This document shows, one piece after another, positions 1 through 11,649 of a stretch of 64,000 nucleotides of DNA. Source of the DNA: Leptoclinus maculatus (Eukaryota; Chordata; Actinopteri; Perciformes; Stichaeidae); the NCBI GenBank assembly GCA_032191485.1, contig JAVDOI010000006.1, positions 16,567,088 to 16,631,087 on the forward strand, given 5' to 3'. Below the pieces are notes generated by a model that was not told the origin of the DNA, did not search any database, and saw only the letters and a program-made list of their open reading frames with translations. A program made the position numbers and the translations under genes. The first letter of the stretch is position 1; each line of letters begins with the position of its first letter.

Positions 1-697
1 TATGCCATGGTCAAACCTCCTGTGGCTTCACTGGCTCAATTTAGATAATCCATGAAAAATGTGAACAGCTCTGCGCACATCTGGCATTGACGGTAGGTGC
101 TCATGACATGGTGTCATACATGCTACAACCTCAGCGGGGGCATGCGTATAATTGCAAATTCGACTATTTTGATGAATAATTCTATTCAATTTCAACTCAA
201 ATTTGAATCAACTGACAAATAATCTAGTTTAATGACTAGATGTAATGGGGCGGCTAATACTGAAGCACAGAAGTGAATAAATGGAAATGTTCCTTGCAGG
301 GAGCAATCTCAGATGCATCTGCAGGTTAATTGAGAACACAGTGAGCTCAGGAAACAACCGGGTTATATAAAGTTACAGTCTAGTCCTGTCTGAACAAAAG
401 GTCTACAATCCCAGACCCTCACAGAGGTCCCTTCACTGTGCCTCTTGCATTACAAATGAGTCCGGATGCTATGACTCAGTTAAAAACAAGTCTATCCTTG
501 ACTTTGAAGCTACTTGAGGGAATAATGCAGATTCAGCAGAGCTATTATAAAAGATAGCTCTCTGAATGAACTTAAACAGCGCTGTGTGTTCTGATGGATG
601 GATGGAGCTACAAAATTAAAACACCCACACACTACCCAGCAAATCCCCCAAAACACCATTTAACCAGGTGTATGTGCACTAGACATACACACACACA
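1..697. other. intergenic DNA, nothing recognised
   Basis: AT-rich sequence without a convincing reading frame or repeat signature. A short CA run (about 687-697) adjoins the hAT element that follows. Confidence 0.5.
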
Positions 698-705
698 TAT
701 AGCAC

Positions 706-2341
706 GAGTGGCGGGCCGTGCATTTTATACCTGGGCCTACTGAGCTACGGTTATTTGTTTCTAGGGATGTAATAATACACGTATTCGTATTAAACCGTTC
801 GGTACGAGGCTTACAAACCGAACAGTACGTTTGAATAATACTAGTGCATTTGGAAAATGCAGAAGCTTAAATTGTGGGAAATATAATGTTTTCGGTGGAC
901 TGCGCTCACGTAACAGACAACGGGCTGTGTGACCTTTTGAACCTGGAACAATAACAAAAAACAGCTGAGGCCCCGCGTGTGTTCAGATAGGCTAAGCTAA
1001 CTAGCTTAGCGGGGAAACAGCAGTTAGCTGTTCCCTACTGATTCAAACAGAGAATCAAATGTCCGAAATAACCCCGCGATGACGGGATGCTTCGTCATTA
1101 ACGAACAAGTCAGAATCAATGTAATTAACACAATGACAAGAACCAGTCACATATATTTATATGACAACATAAAATGTCAAGCATGACAAATCAACCCAGC
1201 AACACAGCAGCGCTAGAGCACAAGCCATTCATATTATTCATAAAAACGACACGATAGACAAATTAACACAGTAGAAACGCTAAAGCAGTTGATTTACCAC
1301 AGCTGCTGTTCACTTAACAAAGTCCATCCTCCTTTCTTTGTTAACAAAGAGTTTAAAACCCCGGTTGTTCAGAACATCGGTTCAGTTCAGTTCCAGTCAG
1401 AGTCCCCCTGTGAACGTGTTCATTGAGTTGTAAATCCACTCAGGTCTCTCCAAAAGTTTTCAAAAGCACGTAGCTTGTGCGTGTCCTGTCGTGTAGCTGC
1501 CTTGGTTAGCATAGCGTAGCTCCAAACACCAAGAGTTCAGTTGCAAATGAAACGCATTCTTAGCCATACAATGTGCAGCGCTTTTCCGCCGCTGTCAGTC
1601 AGAAATACCGTTCGTACAAATCCTTTTCCATGCTGGGTTAGGGCTGCTAGCTGTGGGGTTGACCGACCCTTTGATATGATGTCCAGTTTTTCTGGAAATG
1701 TCCAGAAATCCGTTTCTTCTCCTTCAGCCATTGAGTGTTAAAAAAACACAGAATCTACACCAAGCAAAACGCTAAAAATGTCATAACTTCTTACATATGT
1801 TTCAACATGAACTCTTACTAAATACTAAGATCTGCTAGCTAGCTTTCTGTTTGACAAAAGTCACGCTGGCCCACTGACCAATCACGGCGCACGTTAATGC
1901 TGCGCTGCACGTTAATGCAGACGTACTTAGAAGGCTACCTCGGTGCTACTGGCACGTCAAAGAATACGCCCAACATGTCAAACTAAAGATCTGATTGGTT
2001 GAAGACTATGACAATCAACAATATCGTCCCCATTCACTTAAACTGTAAAGTCTACCTAGAGGACCTCGGGCCTCTCTCCTTACATAGAGACATAGGGGCT
2101 GAATCTGATTGGATAAAAGCTCTCCTTAAAACAAGCTGTGCTGGAAGCAGCGCTGCAGGCTGGAAGCAGAGCAACAGAGGAAGACAGGAGCTGTGCAATG
2201 AGAAAATAAGATTATGGGAAAAAAAATTATAATACATGTAGTGTATTTGTGAAAGATTATTAAATTATAAAATAGCTATAACTTTGTGATTCTGTTTAGG
2301 GCAGCAGAGAAGGCCTTGCAGGCCCTGACGGCCCATCACTG
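706..2341 (-). mobile_element. hAT-type DNA transposon copy, non-autonomous, with a transposase zinc-finger remnant
   Basis: The left end reads gAGTGGCGGGCCGT and the right end, reverse-complemented, reads CAGTGATGGGCCGT. This is a short imperfect terminal inverted repeat of the CAGTG type typical of hAT elements. The flanks are tatagcac (698-705) and gatagcac (2342-2349), an 8-bp target duplication with one mismatch; 8 bp is the hAT hallmark. On the minus strand at 1537-1731 a 64-codon frame contains GRSTPQLAALTQHGKGFVR, which resembles the TTF-type zinc-finger region at the N-terminus of ZMYM6-like hAT transposases. No catalytic domain is present, so the copy cannot move by itself. The segment starting near 764 (ggatgtaataatacacg) may be a second element nested inside. 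Confidence 0.75.
1537..1731 (-). pseudogene. hAT transposase N-terminal fragment (TTF/ZMYM6-like)
   Basis: This is a 64-codon open frame starting with MAEGEETDFW. The stretch GRSTPQLAALTQHGKGFVR matches the pattern GRPTPxLxxLTQxGKGFVR that precedes the zinc-binding residues in TTF-type hAT transposases. Downstream, LTDSGGK followed by VW.R.RF fits the usual LTGS...K..CW.CLLF only loosely, and the cysteines are missing. The frame then ends. It is a decayed fragment inside the 706-2341 element, not a host gene. The family is recognised from memory, with no search. Confidence 0.55.
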
Positions 2342-3383
2342 GATAGCACAATGCACTCTGCAGAGTGTCTTGCAGCGCTGAAGAGACTGATATTTCTGCG
2401 ATAGGCCGAGCTGTACTCTACATTTTTTTTGTACATTTTTAGGCACAAAACTGAATTCTAGATTCAAAAATGCCATGGCAACGAGTGGAACAGAAGTTGG
2501 CTTGGAAAGCACAACAATAAAAGTACAAGAATGAAAGATCAGCACACCGACCAGCAGTTCTTACCACAAGGATGGAGAGGTAGAAGCAAAGATTTAGGAC
2601 TACCTCCATGCATTATAAACCTTGCAGTCGCCCAACTACCGTGTAGTGAAGTATCGTATGAATGCAGAATACCTACAGCTGATGTTTGGTGTTTAGGCTC
2701 CTTCCTAGTCGCTCACCACGATGATAAACAAAGCTCAGCACAGCAGGGATTTGGGAGTGGTGATAATAATTCCCCCCTGAACAGAGAGATACAGGTGGAT
2801 GCTGGGCTGGAGGTGGAGGCGGGGCTTATGAGCGGCAGTAATGGTGGCAGCGGTTACAAAGCAAAGCGTTCAGGTTAGCGGTGCAGCAGCAGCTGAAGCA
2901 GAGCTCAAACACAACAGCATGTTGTGATGGGTTTGGTGGACATACAACATGACCAAAAATATATGTGGCAATATATGTGGCAACAATTTTCACATGTGAC
3001 ACCAGAGTGGTCCGTACTATTCAGATGGCATTAGTCCGTCTCAAAGTTCATTCATAAATAATCAACAGGAGCCAGGTTGAATTTGAACATGTTGAAAAGT
3101 AAATATGTTAAGTATTACAGAAATAGCACCAATCATGCGGCTGCCGCAAATGTAAGTGACCCGCAAGAGCATTAAAAACAAATAACATTGTCACTCAAGG
3201 TATAACCGTGTCTCATCGAACCTCAAATGTGCATTTTAGCTCCGCTTATGACTTCCATATGATGAATATTACCGGCTTCCTCCCTGCTCTGTGACACTGT
3301 CACCCTTCAGTGGAGTAAGATTAAAGTGGCTGCTTCTGTTTGTCTCTTCTTCTGGGGGCCTTGAGCAGCTGTGCATCTACACA

Positions 3384-3588
3384 AGTGTGTGTGTGTGTGT
3401 CTGTTTGTGTGTGTGTGTATGTGTCTGTGTGTGTGTGTTTAATGGAGCATTTTCTTTTGATGTTCCTTCACTCGGCATGGGCAGCAATGGCAATCTCCAT
3501 GGCAACAGGCGTGCAAAAGCTGAAACGATTCCCCTATTTAGTGTGTGTGTGTGTGTGTGTCTGTGTGTGTGTGTGTCTGTGTGTGTAT
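3384..3588. repeat. two interrupted (GT)n microsatellites
   Basis: GT dinucleotide runs with CT and AT interruptions at 3384-3437 and 3541-3588, separated by about 100 bp of unique sequence. Confidence 0.9.
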
Positions 3589-4270
3589 ATGCAAGCTGGT
3601 GAATTACCATCAGGTGAGCTTTAAATTGCCCGAGAGCATTTGCACTATTCACTATAATCTGTATTCTTCTTCTTGTAGTTTAATTATAATATTCATGCTG
3701 AACTAAGTGACTGACTTGATGTTTATGTAATACCAGCAGCATTAAACTGCAGTCTTGAGTATTTGCCGAACCATTAAAGCTGCTGACATTGAAATTAAGT
3801 GTTCCTGAGGCGGTCACTCAAACTCAAGGAAAGTAACTGTGAGCTGCAGATCATGTGACTGATCCTCGGTGTAGAAACATCTGTCGAATTATTTCAAATT
3901 AGAAAATCAACCTGCAAACACCACAAATATTGATTCAGTTTAATGAATTGTTTTGGTTCCAAACAAGAAGTTACAAAGACAACCTTCTCTTCAGGTTTCA
4001 TTTTCACACTGGCCCACACACACACTGTGAGAAGAGACTGAGGTGTGAGTGTAAGCTCTCTATATTTACAAGCCTTTGTTCTGGTCTACTTGCTTGCAAC
4101 CAGTTTGCTGTCGCTTATCTAACTTTACAGAAGTGGATGAGTGGTGGATTCTGCTTTAAAGACTAAAAAAAGCACCGAAATCAGTGGAAATGTGTATCCT
4201 TCTTCTTCTTCTTTGCCTACAATTCAAAGAGATTTTTGGTTGTCTATATTGTGTGGTTTTCCTTAAAGCG

Positions 4271-4310
4271 GCAATGATCGACAATGATCGACAATGATCG
4301 ACAATGATCG
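4271..4310. repeat. 10-bp tandem repeat, 4 copies
   Basis: The unit acaatgatcg is repeated four times, the first copy starting gcaatgatcg, and each carries a TGATCG core. It lies in intergenic DNA. Confidence 0.9.
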
Positions 4311-5908
4311 ACAATTTGAAAGGGGTCTCTCGTACTGACGCACCTACAGCCAATTAACACACAAATCTGCAGCTCCCCTTGTATTTATAGCAACTTTCAG
4401 CTCTTTGGTTACAACAGCTATATTTATAGCGCTGTTTTGGCCACATCAGGCGACATTTTTCAGTGAAAACTGTCCTTAAAGAAACACTGTACACCACCTG
4501 CTCAACAGCAAACAGCTAGACTAAGTTAGCGACTATAGCTGGTGAGCATTTAGCAGCCAAAGGGACAGATATTTTTAATTAACAATGGAAAAAAAATACT
4601 ATGTGTCATGTGACAAGTGTTGCCCATTGATGATCATCACCCAACTGTGCGGTTAACTGGAGGTTAGCAGAAAGCAAATATGGACTAAAGTATAGGGTCA
4701 AGAATGAATTCAATAGGAACATGATGTAGTATAGAATTAATGTAGTTTTTATTCCTAATGGTGCTTCACTTTCCCTGAATTAAGGCACTTTCACAGAATG
4801 AGTTAGTCAGGATTCAGTGACCTTATCAATATTCATTTGGCTGAGAGGATGGTTTACATAAATTACTAGGAAGATAGTATTTGTCCAACCCTTGACAATC
4901 CCATAATGAGCTCCAGACATATCGCTGATCGTCATCACTCTAAATTCAATATTAATTCATTCCAATAGATGTGAGCTTTGGGCCCATAAGAGAGAGAAGA
5001 ATGATGATGGCCTCAGAAGCTGTTTGGATTTGACTGATGCAGTACTTATCACAGTCAAGATTAATTCTACGTTTCACAGATGCGCTTGGTGTCTTTTGAT
5101 TTCAAGGAGGTTTAACTGCAGTATTTGCTGTCATTTGTTTTCTCAGTGTTTATGTATTATCTCCAAGAGTTCAAGCCCCAAAGTTCACTGCCAAATATAC
5201 AAGTCTGGATCCCGTCAGGAGCAATCAGTATTATCATGTCAGGATCATTCAATTCTCATAGATTTTTTTTACAACATGTGTAACGTAATACAAAATTCAA
5301 ACACCACGGAAAAAAATGAAACTTGAGAATAGAGAAAACTAATCTAATTAAATGACCTTTCCTGAGTCTATTATATTCTTTCTCAAATACAAAACAAAGA
5401 AAACCAGACTTTTATGATTGTTCACTTTAGCACTTCACATGTAGCTACTATGCTTTGTGAAAGGAACTTCAGACATTAGCGCTGATTTAAACGTAAGATA
5501 AATATATCAGTCTCTCAAAATTATATAATTAACTTCAGAAAGATAAATGCATTACGTCAAAAGAGATGGGGACATTTTTTTTTCAGAATGAAGGAAATGT
5601 ACAGGGCTTTAAATTACTTTGTGTAATAAATTTTTAAAAATAATTTACATTTTCACTGTACACAACTATCCATACAAATCACCTTTAGCATAATGACCCT
5701 TAACAGCTAACACTAGCTACACTTGTTCGAAAACCCCCTCTGCTGGCTAACTTTAGAGCTACTTAAATATACTAAAATACTGCCTTGTGTTGCCCAGTTT
5801 ACATTTCACGACTGTATGAAATCATAGACGAAGCTACGTCCAAAATAACTCACACAATAGTCGTTATTTTGGCTGTTTAACGACAGTTTAACGTCTCTTT
5901 TTTCTTAC

Positions 5909-6219
5909 CTTCCATTTCTGACTCCATTTCCCATGAGCCTCTAGCCCGCAGCGCACTCCGTGACGCACATTTTAGTCGACTGTCAAGTGCAGAGCGACCC
6001 ACACTGACCTGGTGGACGCATTTAAACGCAAAGAACTCTCAATTTGAGTGCTTTTCAGTGGCAGTTGTCGCGTTTAGTGGCACAGAGCCTCTCCGTCTGA
6101 AATGTGTCTTTCACTTTATGCTGCAGAAACGTCGCTTTACACATTGTTTATTTCGATATTTCGCTCATAAACCAGCTCGTGTTGTTGCTGGAAAGCTATC
6201 CTAGCTAACTTATTTCAAA
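5909..6219 (+). promoter_or_regulatory. tamm41: tamm41 promoter and 5' UTR region
   Basis: This is the stretch upstream of the tamm41 start codon. It is richer in CpG than its surroundings. Near 5921-5938 it contains CTCCATTTCCCATGAGCC, close to the ZNF143/SBS promoter motif (ACTACAATTCCCATGATGC type). A CRE-like tgacg lies near 5960. No TATA box is seen at a sensible distance. The transcription start cannot be placed from sequence alone. A strong minus-strand ATG and splice donor at 5927-5904 suggest the promoter could be bidirectional. Confidence 0.5.
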
Positions 6220-6357
6220 ATGACTCTTCCAACTTTGCACAACACCGGCGTGCTCTACAGGCGGATTTTATCACAGTTTCCTCAGGACATCAGTCTAGCT
6301 TTTGCTTATGGCTCTGGCGTTTTTAAACAACACGGGACCCACCAAGGTCAAATGGAG
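6220..6357 (+). CDS. tamm41: tamm41 coding exon 1
   Basis: 46 codons from MTLPTLHNTG to GQME. It carries the glycine-rich YGSG nucleotide-binding motif. The donor is gtacgt; the exon ends in phase 0. Confidence 0.93.
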
Positions 6358-9300
6358 GTACGTGGACCTGCTAGTTTACAAACTCTGCTCGTGACAAACG
6401 TGCACTGTAAACTAACTCTAACGTTACACAGTGACATTGTTGTCAAGTATCAGACTAACGGTCCCAAAGTATCTGTCACAAAAATTTAACATGAAATAAT
6501 CCAAATGTTTTCAGTGCCATCAGCTGTGCTCCACTGTTATGTATTACGTCAGACAAAACTCTTCACACAAGTGTAACTATAAACTATAAGACAATCAATA
6601 ACTTATTTTGTGATGTCATTTTGAATTACAATTTGTTCAGTTTCATTCATTTGGACAACATAACTCACAATATCATCACATCACAATATGAACCTAATGA
6701 AAGTTGATAAACAACATTGTTGAATGTTAGAATTTGAAGCTGTATCCTGTCTCATTGGATAAGAAAGTGTAATGTTCTTCTGTTTTGTTTACCTCTTTGA
6801 CATATATACAGAAGAACATGCTGGACTTTGTGTTTGCGGTGGACGACCCGGTGACGTGGCACACCATGAATCTGCTGCAGAATCGCAAACACTACTCCAT
6901 CCTCAAGCTGCTGGGGCCCACTACGATCAGCTCCGTACAAAGTGAACACGGGGCCTCTGTATACTACAACACACTGGTGCCTGTGGATGGAAAGGTACTT
7001 ACATTTACACTGAAGTCTCCTCGTGTTTTTCTCAGGCAGGCATAGTTTCTCACGCTGTATTTGCTTCTCACATTAATTTGTATTAATTGTCTGATTCTAG
7101 TGTTTGTTTTGAACAATACTATAATTATTAGCAGACGTAATGTACCGATAGCTGCTGAGTTTGAGGCTGGACAGACATTGTCTTAACATCATAAAACGTT
7201 TGGGTAGCAGTAATTCACTACGTCTCTGGCTAAGATTATTTCATTGTTTTTGTCTGTCTACACTTTATGAACTACATACTTTAATGACCTTCTCCTATTC
7301 TTCTCAGATAATCAAATATGGTGTGATTAGTACAGAGTCTCTCATAGATGACCTGATGCACTGGAAGACCATGTATGTTGCTGGACGCCTTCACAAACCA
7401 GTAAGTCTCATGAATAACTGTTTTGGATCAATCAGAAAAAACTGAGCTGATTATTTTATTGTACAATCATCTATTAATTAGACACACTTTCCATTACAAA
7501 GTTATTTAAGATAGGTTGAAACAGTGGAATGCATTATTTATTTATTTTGAAAGACTACAGGACAGTCTTGTTGCACAGTCTTGGGACTATTTAAAAAATG
7601 GACTACCTATTCAGTTTAATCTTCAGGTTGCACAAATGTACACATTCATGCTTGTGTGTGTGTTCATGCGTGTTCCCACGCAGGTGAAGATGCTGCTGCA
7701 GAATGAGAATGGAAAGCTCCGAGCTGCTCTGGTGGCCAACCTGAAGAGTGCTGTGACGGCCTCCTTCCTCATGTTGCCGGAGAGCTTCACCGAGGAAGAC
7801 CTCTTCCTGCAGATAGCTGGTCTTTCTTATGCCGGTAACTCACCCACACAACTAAAAGCCAGATGAAGAATATACACGTACACGTATTTGTACTAAAATG
7901 TACTAAATCAGTTGTATTAATTGCACCGAGATGAGTTGTAGATTTAGATATGAAAATAATTCCCCTTTTTTCCCTTTCTCTCCTAATTACGCACACACAC
8001 ACACACACGCGCGCGCGCACACACACACAAATTGAAGCAGCTGGATTCATGTTAAACCCAACAAATTACATTACATTACAGTCATTTAGCAGACGCTTTT
8101 ATCCAAAGCGACTTACAGTAAGTGTATTCAACATAGGTATTCAAGAGAACTACTAGTCACCAGAAGTCATAAGTACATCACCTTTTTCAAACAAGCATCT
8201 AAGAGCATAAACCAGAGCAAATGTCCAGTGCAGAAACAAACGAATGTAATAAGTGCAACAGGCTAATACTAATACAATAAGTGCAACAGGCTAATACTAA
8301 TACAATAAGTGCAACAGGCTAATACTAATACAATAAGTGTTAAGTGGAAGCCTCAGGGTAGTAGCTACTTCTTGAAGAGGTGAGTTTTCAGCCTGCGCCG
8401 AAAGATGGGCAGCGACTCCGCTGCCCTGACGTCAGTGGGGAGTTCATTCCACCATTGCGGAATGAACAAATGTATGTATGACAAATGTATTCCTGCTAAC
8501 AATGTGCTACTGACCTGAAGGGGAGTGTTACCATGTAGGTTCCCTACCGAAGCAGAAGGTCATGAATAATGTGCTAATGAGTGTTTTATCACATTTTGCA
8601 CTGGGAACTGAACACCAGAAGGAGTTTAATATCTCGGTGTGTAATACTGAGTCCTATTTATATCCTTGTGCTACTGCAACACCTGGATTTCCCTCTCTTG
8701 GGATCAATAAAAGCGTATATTATCTCATCTTACTACAGCAAAGATGAAAAACTGTAAAGCAAATATAATACGCTTCAGGGAAAACATTGTGTCTGTGCCT
8801 CTTCAGGGGATTTTCGAATGGTGATCGGAGAAGATAAATCCAAGGTGGCCAATATCGTCAAGGACAACATTCAGCACTTCCGGATTCTGTACAGCAACCT
8901 CCTGCGGGACTGCCCTCAAGTGGTCTACAAATCTCAACACGGGAAGCTGGAGGTAACACGCGGCACACTTAAATGCTCCAAACACAACACACTTGTATTG
9001 TCTCACTTGATGTGTGAGCAACACTAGAGCGCACTGTGTGCTGTATATACTGCTTGTAAATGCTTGTCTGTACTACCTTTTGAAAAAAGATGTTCCATGT
9101 GTCATGCCTTGTCAGTGAAACTGGCAAACACATGTTTACACTAACAGGAGCACAGCTTTGGCCTGATTAGTACACAGTGTGCTCACAGCCTTGGTAGTAA
9201 ACGTTAGATGGGGTGTGACTGACCTGCCCTGTTACCTGCTTTAATACATGATCAACTACTTCAACATGTGTCTCTGTTTGCATGTTTAATGTTTACTGTT

Positions 9301-11058
9301 GTAAGGTTTTTAATCTTCTTTTTGTATTATTACTACTATTAAATGTCTCCACCACTTCCTGTTATACCAAGGAAACACTCATCACACCATCCTGGAATAA
9401 CAGGAATAAGTGGTTAGGAGGGTTTTTATGTGTGTGAGTGACACACTTTGCAGTGAACAGTGCTTTGGGGGAATTGTGCGCTGTTAGTTTTGCATATGGG
9501 AAATACACTTGCGCCCTTGTACGCCGTTAGGCGGTGCGGTAGAAGTCCCACATGCACGAACCAGCTCCTTCATACAGCGACAAGAAGTTTGCAACTTAGT
9601 CGCTGCGAGGCTGGAATTAGTGTTTTTAAATGTTGACTGTTTAAAGTCAATATAGTTTCACCCACTCCAATACTTTCTTCTAAACATCATAGTTTTATTA
9701 TCTTGAGATATATTTATACAGGCTCCTAACAACAATGCACTCTGTTTATTGGACTACATTAGTGTCACATGAGACCTGTGGATGCGATAGCGCTGCTCAG
9801 CCTCCTCGATGCATCGCTGTTCATTTATTCTCCTTTGTGTTCCTGCAGGTGGACAAAAGCCCAGAGGGCCAGTTCATCCAGCTGATGGACTTGCCCCGGA
9901 CCCTCCAGCAGAGGATCACAAAGCTGGTCGATCCTCCGGGGAAAAACCGAGACGTGGAGGAGATTCTGCTGCAGGTTGCTCAGGACCCAGACTGTGGCGT
10001 TGTCATTCAACAAGGTTCGGACTGACGGGCGGGTTCAGTGATGTAGAACAGAAGGACAGGAGAAGTCATCACTCTCATTAAAATTCATTCATTAAAATTC
10101 ACTCGGTGCGATCTGAAATAAAGAGCACGTTGGTTTTACAGATCAAGGCTGACATTGTGTAGGGTGAATAATAATGATGGTAGAGTTATGCAGCAAATGA
10201 TCATTGGTTCATCAAAATCAAACATTTTTTTTTGTGATTGTATGTTCTCTATCCACAGAGGTGTTAGCTGTTGTATAATTGCATGTTTGCGCATGTTTTT
10301 GTTCCTCCTCAGGTATTTCATCTATTGTGAAATCCTCCAGTATAACACAGAGTATCAAAGGCATTGCTACAGCAGGTAGGCACTCTTTGTTTCTTCATTA
10401 TATATTTTGGAAAAAAGTCCTACATTCTTCACTGTCATGTTTTGTTAGTAAATGCTGATTTGGTGCTCACACGTTATCCTGTTTTTGCCAAGAGGTACAG
10501 AGGAAGATTGATACCACTCTCAAGTCTATATGGTAACTTTGGAGCTGCAGCCACCAGCAACTTAGCTTAGCATAAAGACTGGAATCAGGAGGAAACTCAC
10601 AAATGACATAATTAACTTGATATCACATTTGTTTAATCCGTACTGAAATCATGTACATGTAAAAATGTCATGTTATGGTTTCATAGGGTGTTTAGTTTAG
10701 GGTTGGGTGCTGATAGGTGGATTTTATTACCTTTGGACAGAGTCGGACAAGCTCTTTCCCCCCGGTTTCTGTCTTTGTGCTAAGCTAAGCTAACTGGTGA
10801 CTGGCTGTAGCGTCACATCTACTGTACAGATATGAGAGTGGCCTGTAAGCGTTGTGCGTGTCTTTGGATAAACTAGTTCTTAAACCTTCCACTGTGTATT
10901 AACTACTGTTTGAGTGTAGAAATAATGTTCTTCTAGTATTCAGTTAACTGTTTTTTCCCTCCCCAGGCTTGTGGAAGACGGTCTCGTACAGCTCCAAGAA
11001 GCTGAGGAAGATGTGGAAGGGTTGGAGGAGGAAGCCGTCTGTCTCTCAGATGTCCTGA
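6220..11058 (+). CDS. tamm41: TAM41, mitochondrial phosphatidate cytidylyltransferase (complete, 8 coding exons)
   Basis: Join 6220-6357, 6812-6994, 7308-7400, 7684-7834, 8807-8952, 9849-10014, 10313-10375, 10967-11058 (1032 nt, 343 aa plus stop). All introns are GT/AG and all phases agree. The enzyme makes CDP-diacylglycerol from phosphatidic acid and CTP on the matrix side of the inner mitochondrial membrane, the first committed step of cardiolipin synthesis. Recognition rests on blocks shared with human TAMM41: the nucleotidyltransferase glycine motif FAYGSGVFKQ (residues 28-37), MLDFVFAVDDP (49-59, acidic residues likely metal-binding), KYGVIST (about 110), LMLPESFTEEDLF, GEDKSKV, QVVYKSQHG and PPGKNRDVEE. 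The C-terminus is basic and tryptophan-rich (MWKGWRRKP), suited to membrane contact. The ATG at 6220 aligns with the human start. Length is normal and no lesion is seen. Confidence 0.96.
6812..6994 (+). CDS. tamm41: tamm41 coding exon 2
   Basis: 61 codons from KNMLDFVFAVDDP to PVDGK. It contains the conserved acidic LDFVFAVDD block of the nucleotidyltransferase core. Acceptor tatacag, donor gtactt. Confidence 0.95.
7308..7400 (+). CDS. tamm41: tamm41 coding exon 3
   Basis: 31 codons, IIKYGVISTESLIDD through AGRLHKP. Acceptor ttctcag, donor gtaagt. Confidence 0.95.
7684..7834 (+). CDS. tamm41: tamm41 coding exon 4
   Basis: 50 codons plus one base, VKMLLQNENG through IAGLSYA. It includes the conserved LKSAVTASFLMLPESF segment. 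Acceptor cacgcag, donor gtaact. Confidence 0.95.
7981..8030. repeat. (CA)n/(CG)n dinucleotide run in tamm41 intron 4
   Basis: An alternating purine-pyrimidine tract of CA, then CGCGCGCG, then CA. Such sequence favours Z-DNA. Confidence 0.85.
8066..8460. repeat. teleost interspersed repeat in tamm41 intron 4
   Basis: It starts with tcatttagcagacgctttta and tccaaagcgacttaca. It ends with gatgggcagcgactccgctg and a 'gtggggagttcattccacca' block. Both are familiar high-copy sequences of many teleost genomes; I do not assign a transposon family. Internally there are three tandem copies of a 28-bp unit (8248-8331, aataagtgcaacaggctaat...). Confidence 0.7.
8641..8737 (+). repeat. LINE-like 3' end fragment
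   Basis: ctgcaacacctggatttccc followed by gggatcaataaaagcg matches the typical 3' tail of an abundant teleost LINE family (usual form 'ccccgggatcaataaagtatctatc'). It is a truncated copy just before tamm41 exon 5. Confidence 0.6.
8807..8952 (+). CDS. tamm41: tamm41 coding exon 5
   Basis: It completes a glycine codon, then reads DFRMVIGEDKSKVANIVK through KSQHGKLE. Acceptor cttcag, donor gtaaca. The GEDKSKV and QVVYKSQ blocks match human TAMM41 closely. Confidence 0.95.
9849..10014 (+). CDS. tamm41: tamm41 coding exon 6
   Basis: VDKSPEGQFIQLMDLP through DPDCGVVIQQ. It contains PPGKNRDVEE, strongly conserved in the family. The donor gttcgg is weak compared with the other introns, but it is needed to keep the frame into exon 7 (phase 1). 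Confidence 0.92.
10313..10375 (+). CDS. tamm41: tamm41 coding exon 7
   Basis: 63 nt, 21 codons in phase 1: ISSIVKSSSITQSIKGIATA. This matches human SAIVRPSSIRQSTKGIFTAG. Acceptor cctcag, donor gtaggc. Confidence 0.93.
10500..10845. repeat. fold-back type teleost repeat ('gctaagctaactggct' family) in tamm41 intron 7
   Basis: The left arm (accactctcaagtctatatg ... ttagcttagcataaagactg) is roughly the inverse of the right arm (ctttgtgctaagctaagcta ... ctgtacagatatgagagtgg). The inverted-arm structure points to a MITE-like element. Further copies are at 21822, 24118 and 58094. Confidence 0.65.
10967..11058 (+). CDS. tamm41: tamm41 coding exon 8, terminal
   Basis: LWKTVSYSSKKLRKMWKGWR then RKPSVSQMS and TGA at 11056-11058. 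It is a basic, tryptophan-containing tail. Acceptor ccccag follows a good pyrimidine tract. Confidence 0.92.
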
Positions 11059-11613
11059 TCCTGTCTGTTGACCAGGAATCCATCTTTCTCTAGAAACTGT
11101 CAGCCAGACAACCGACATCCATCCTTTGATTTTTACCCTGACACACTGTGGCTGGACAAATCACGCACTCCCCTCCTGGTTGTATCACTGCAAAGCCTCA
11201 AAGAAATGAATCACTGAGCAGGCGTAGGTCTGTGTTTGAATAGTGTAGAACCGTCTGTACAACTGCCCTTTATCATGTGATTCATAAAAAGTTGTAGAGA
11301 AAGGGTGACATTTCACGAGCCCGACTGAATTATAGCTGACATTTAATGGTACAGACTGGACCTTTGTGCATAATGACTACAGTGACTGGCTGGGGAACTG
11401 GCTATCTCTAGAGCCACGGCACTGAATCGGTGTGAGCACAGCATGCAGGAAGGTTCACAAGTATAGAAAAGACTTTGGTGTCTTCTGTCATCTTTTGACC
11501 GCAAGTGTGCATTCTCCATGTGAACGGTCAAATGACGGGCAGCTAAGAGATTGACAATGATATTTCTGAGAGAGCCCTTTATTGAACTCACAGATGTGGA
11601 CTGGTGTTGCATG

Positions 11614-11649
<36 letters not shown>

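Larger units (their letters stand above)
2350..5900. other. intergenic DNA with GT microsatellites
   Basis: No exon of a known gene was recognised on either strand. The stretch holds two GT arrays (3384-3437 and 3541-3588), a CTT run (4199-4212) and a 10-bp tandem repeat at 4271-4310. The open frame at 2531-2878 (115 codons) has no recognisable domain and no splice context, so it is treated as chance. Confidence 0.5.

Noticed and set aside
2531..2878. 115-codon frame
   Set aside because: No resemblance to a known protein; no promoter or splice signals of note.
1..5900. Search for syn2, the next human gene beyond TAMM41
   Set aside because: No synapsin-like exon was seen on either strand; it probably lies to the left of the window if synteny continues.
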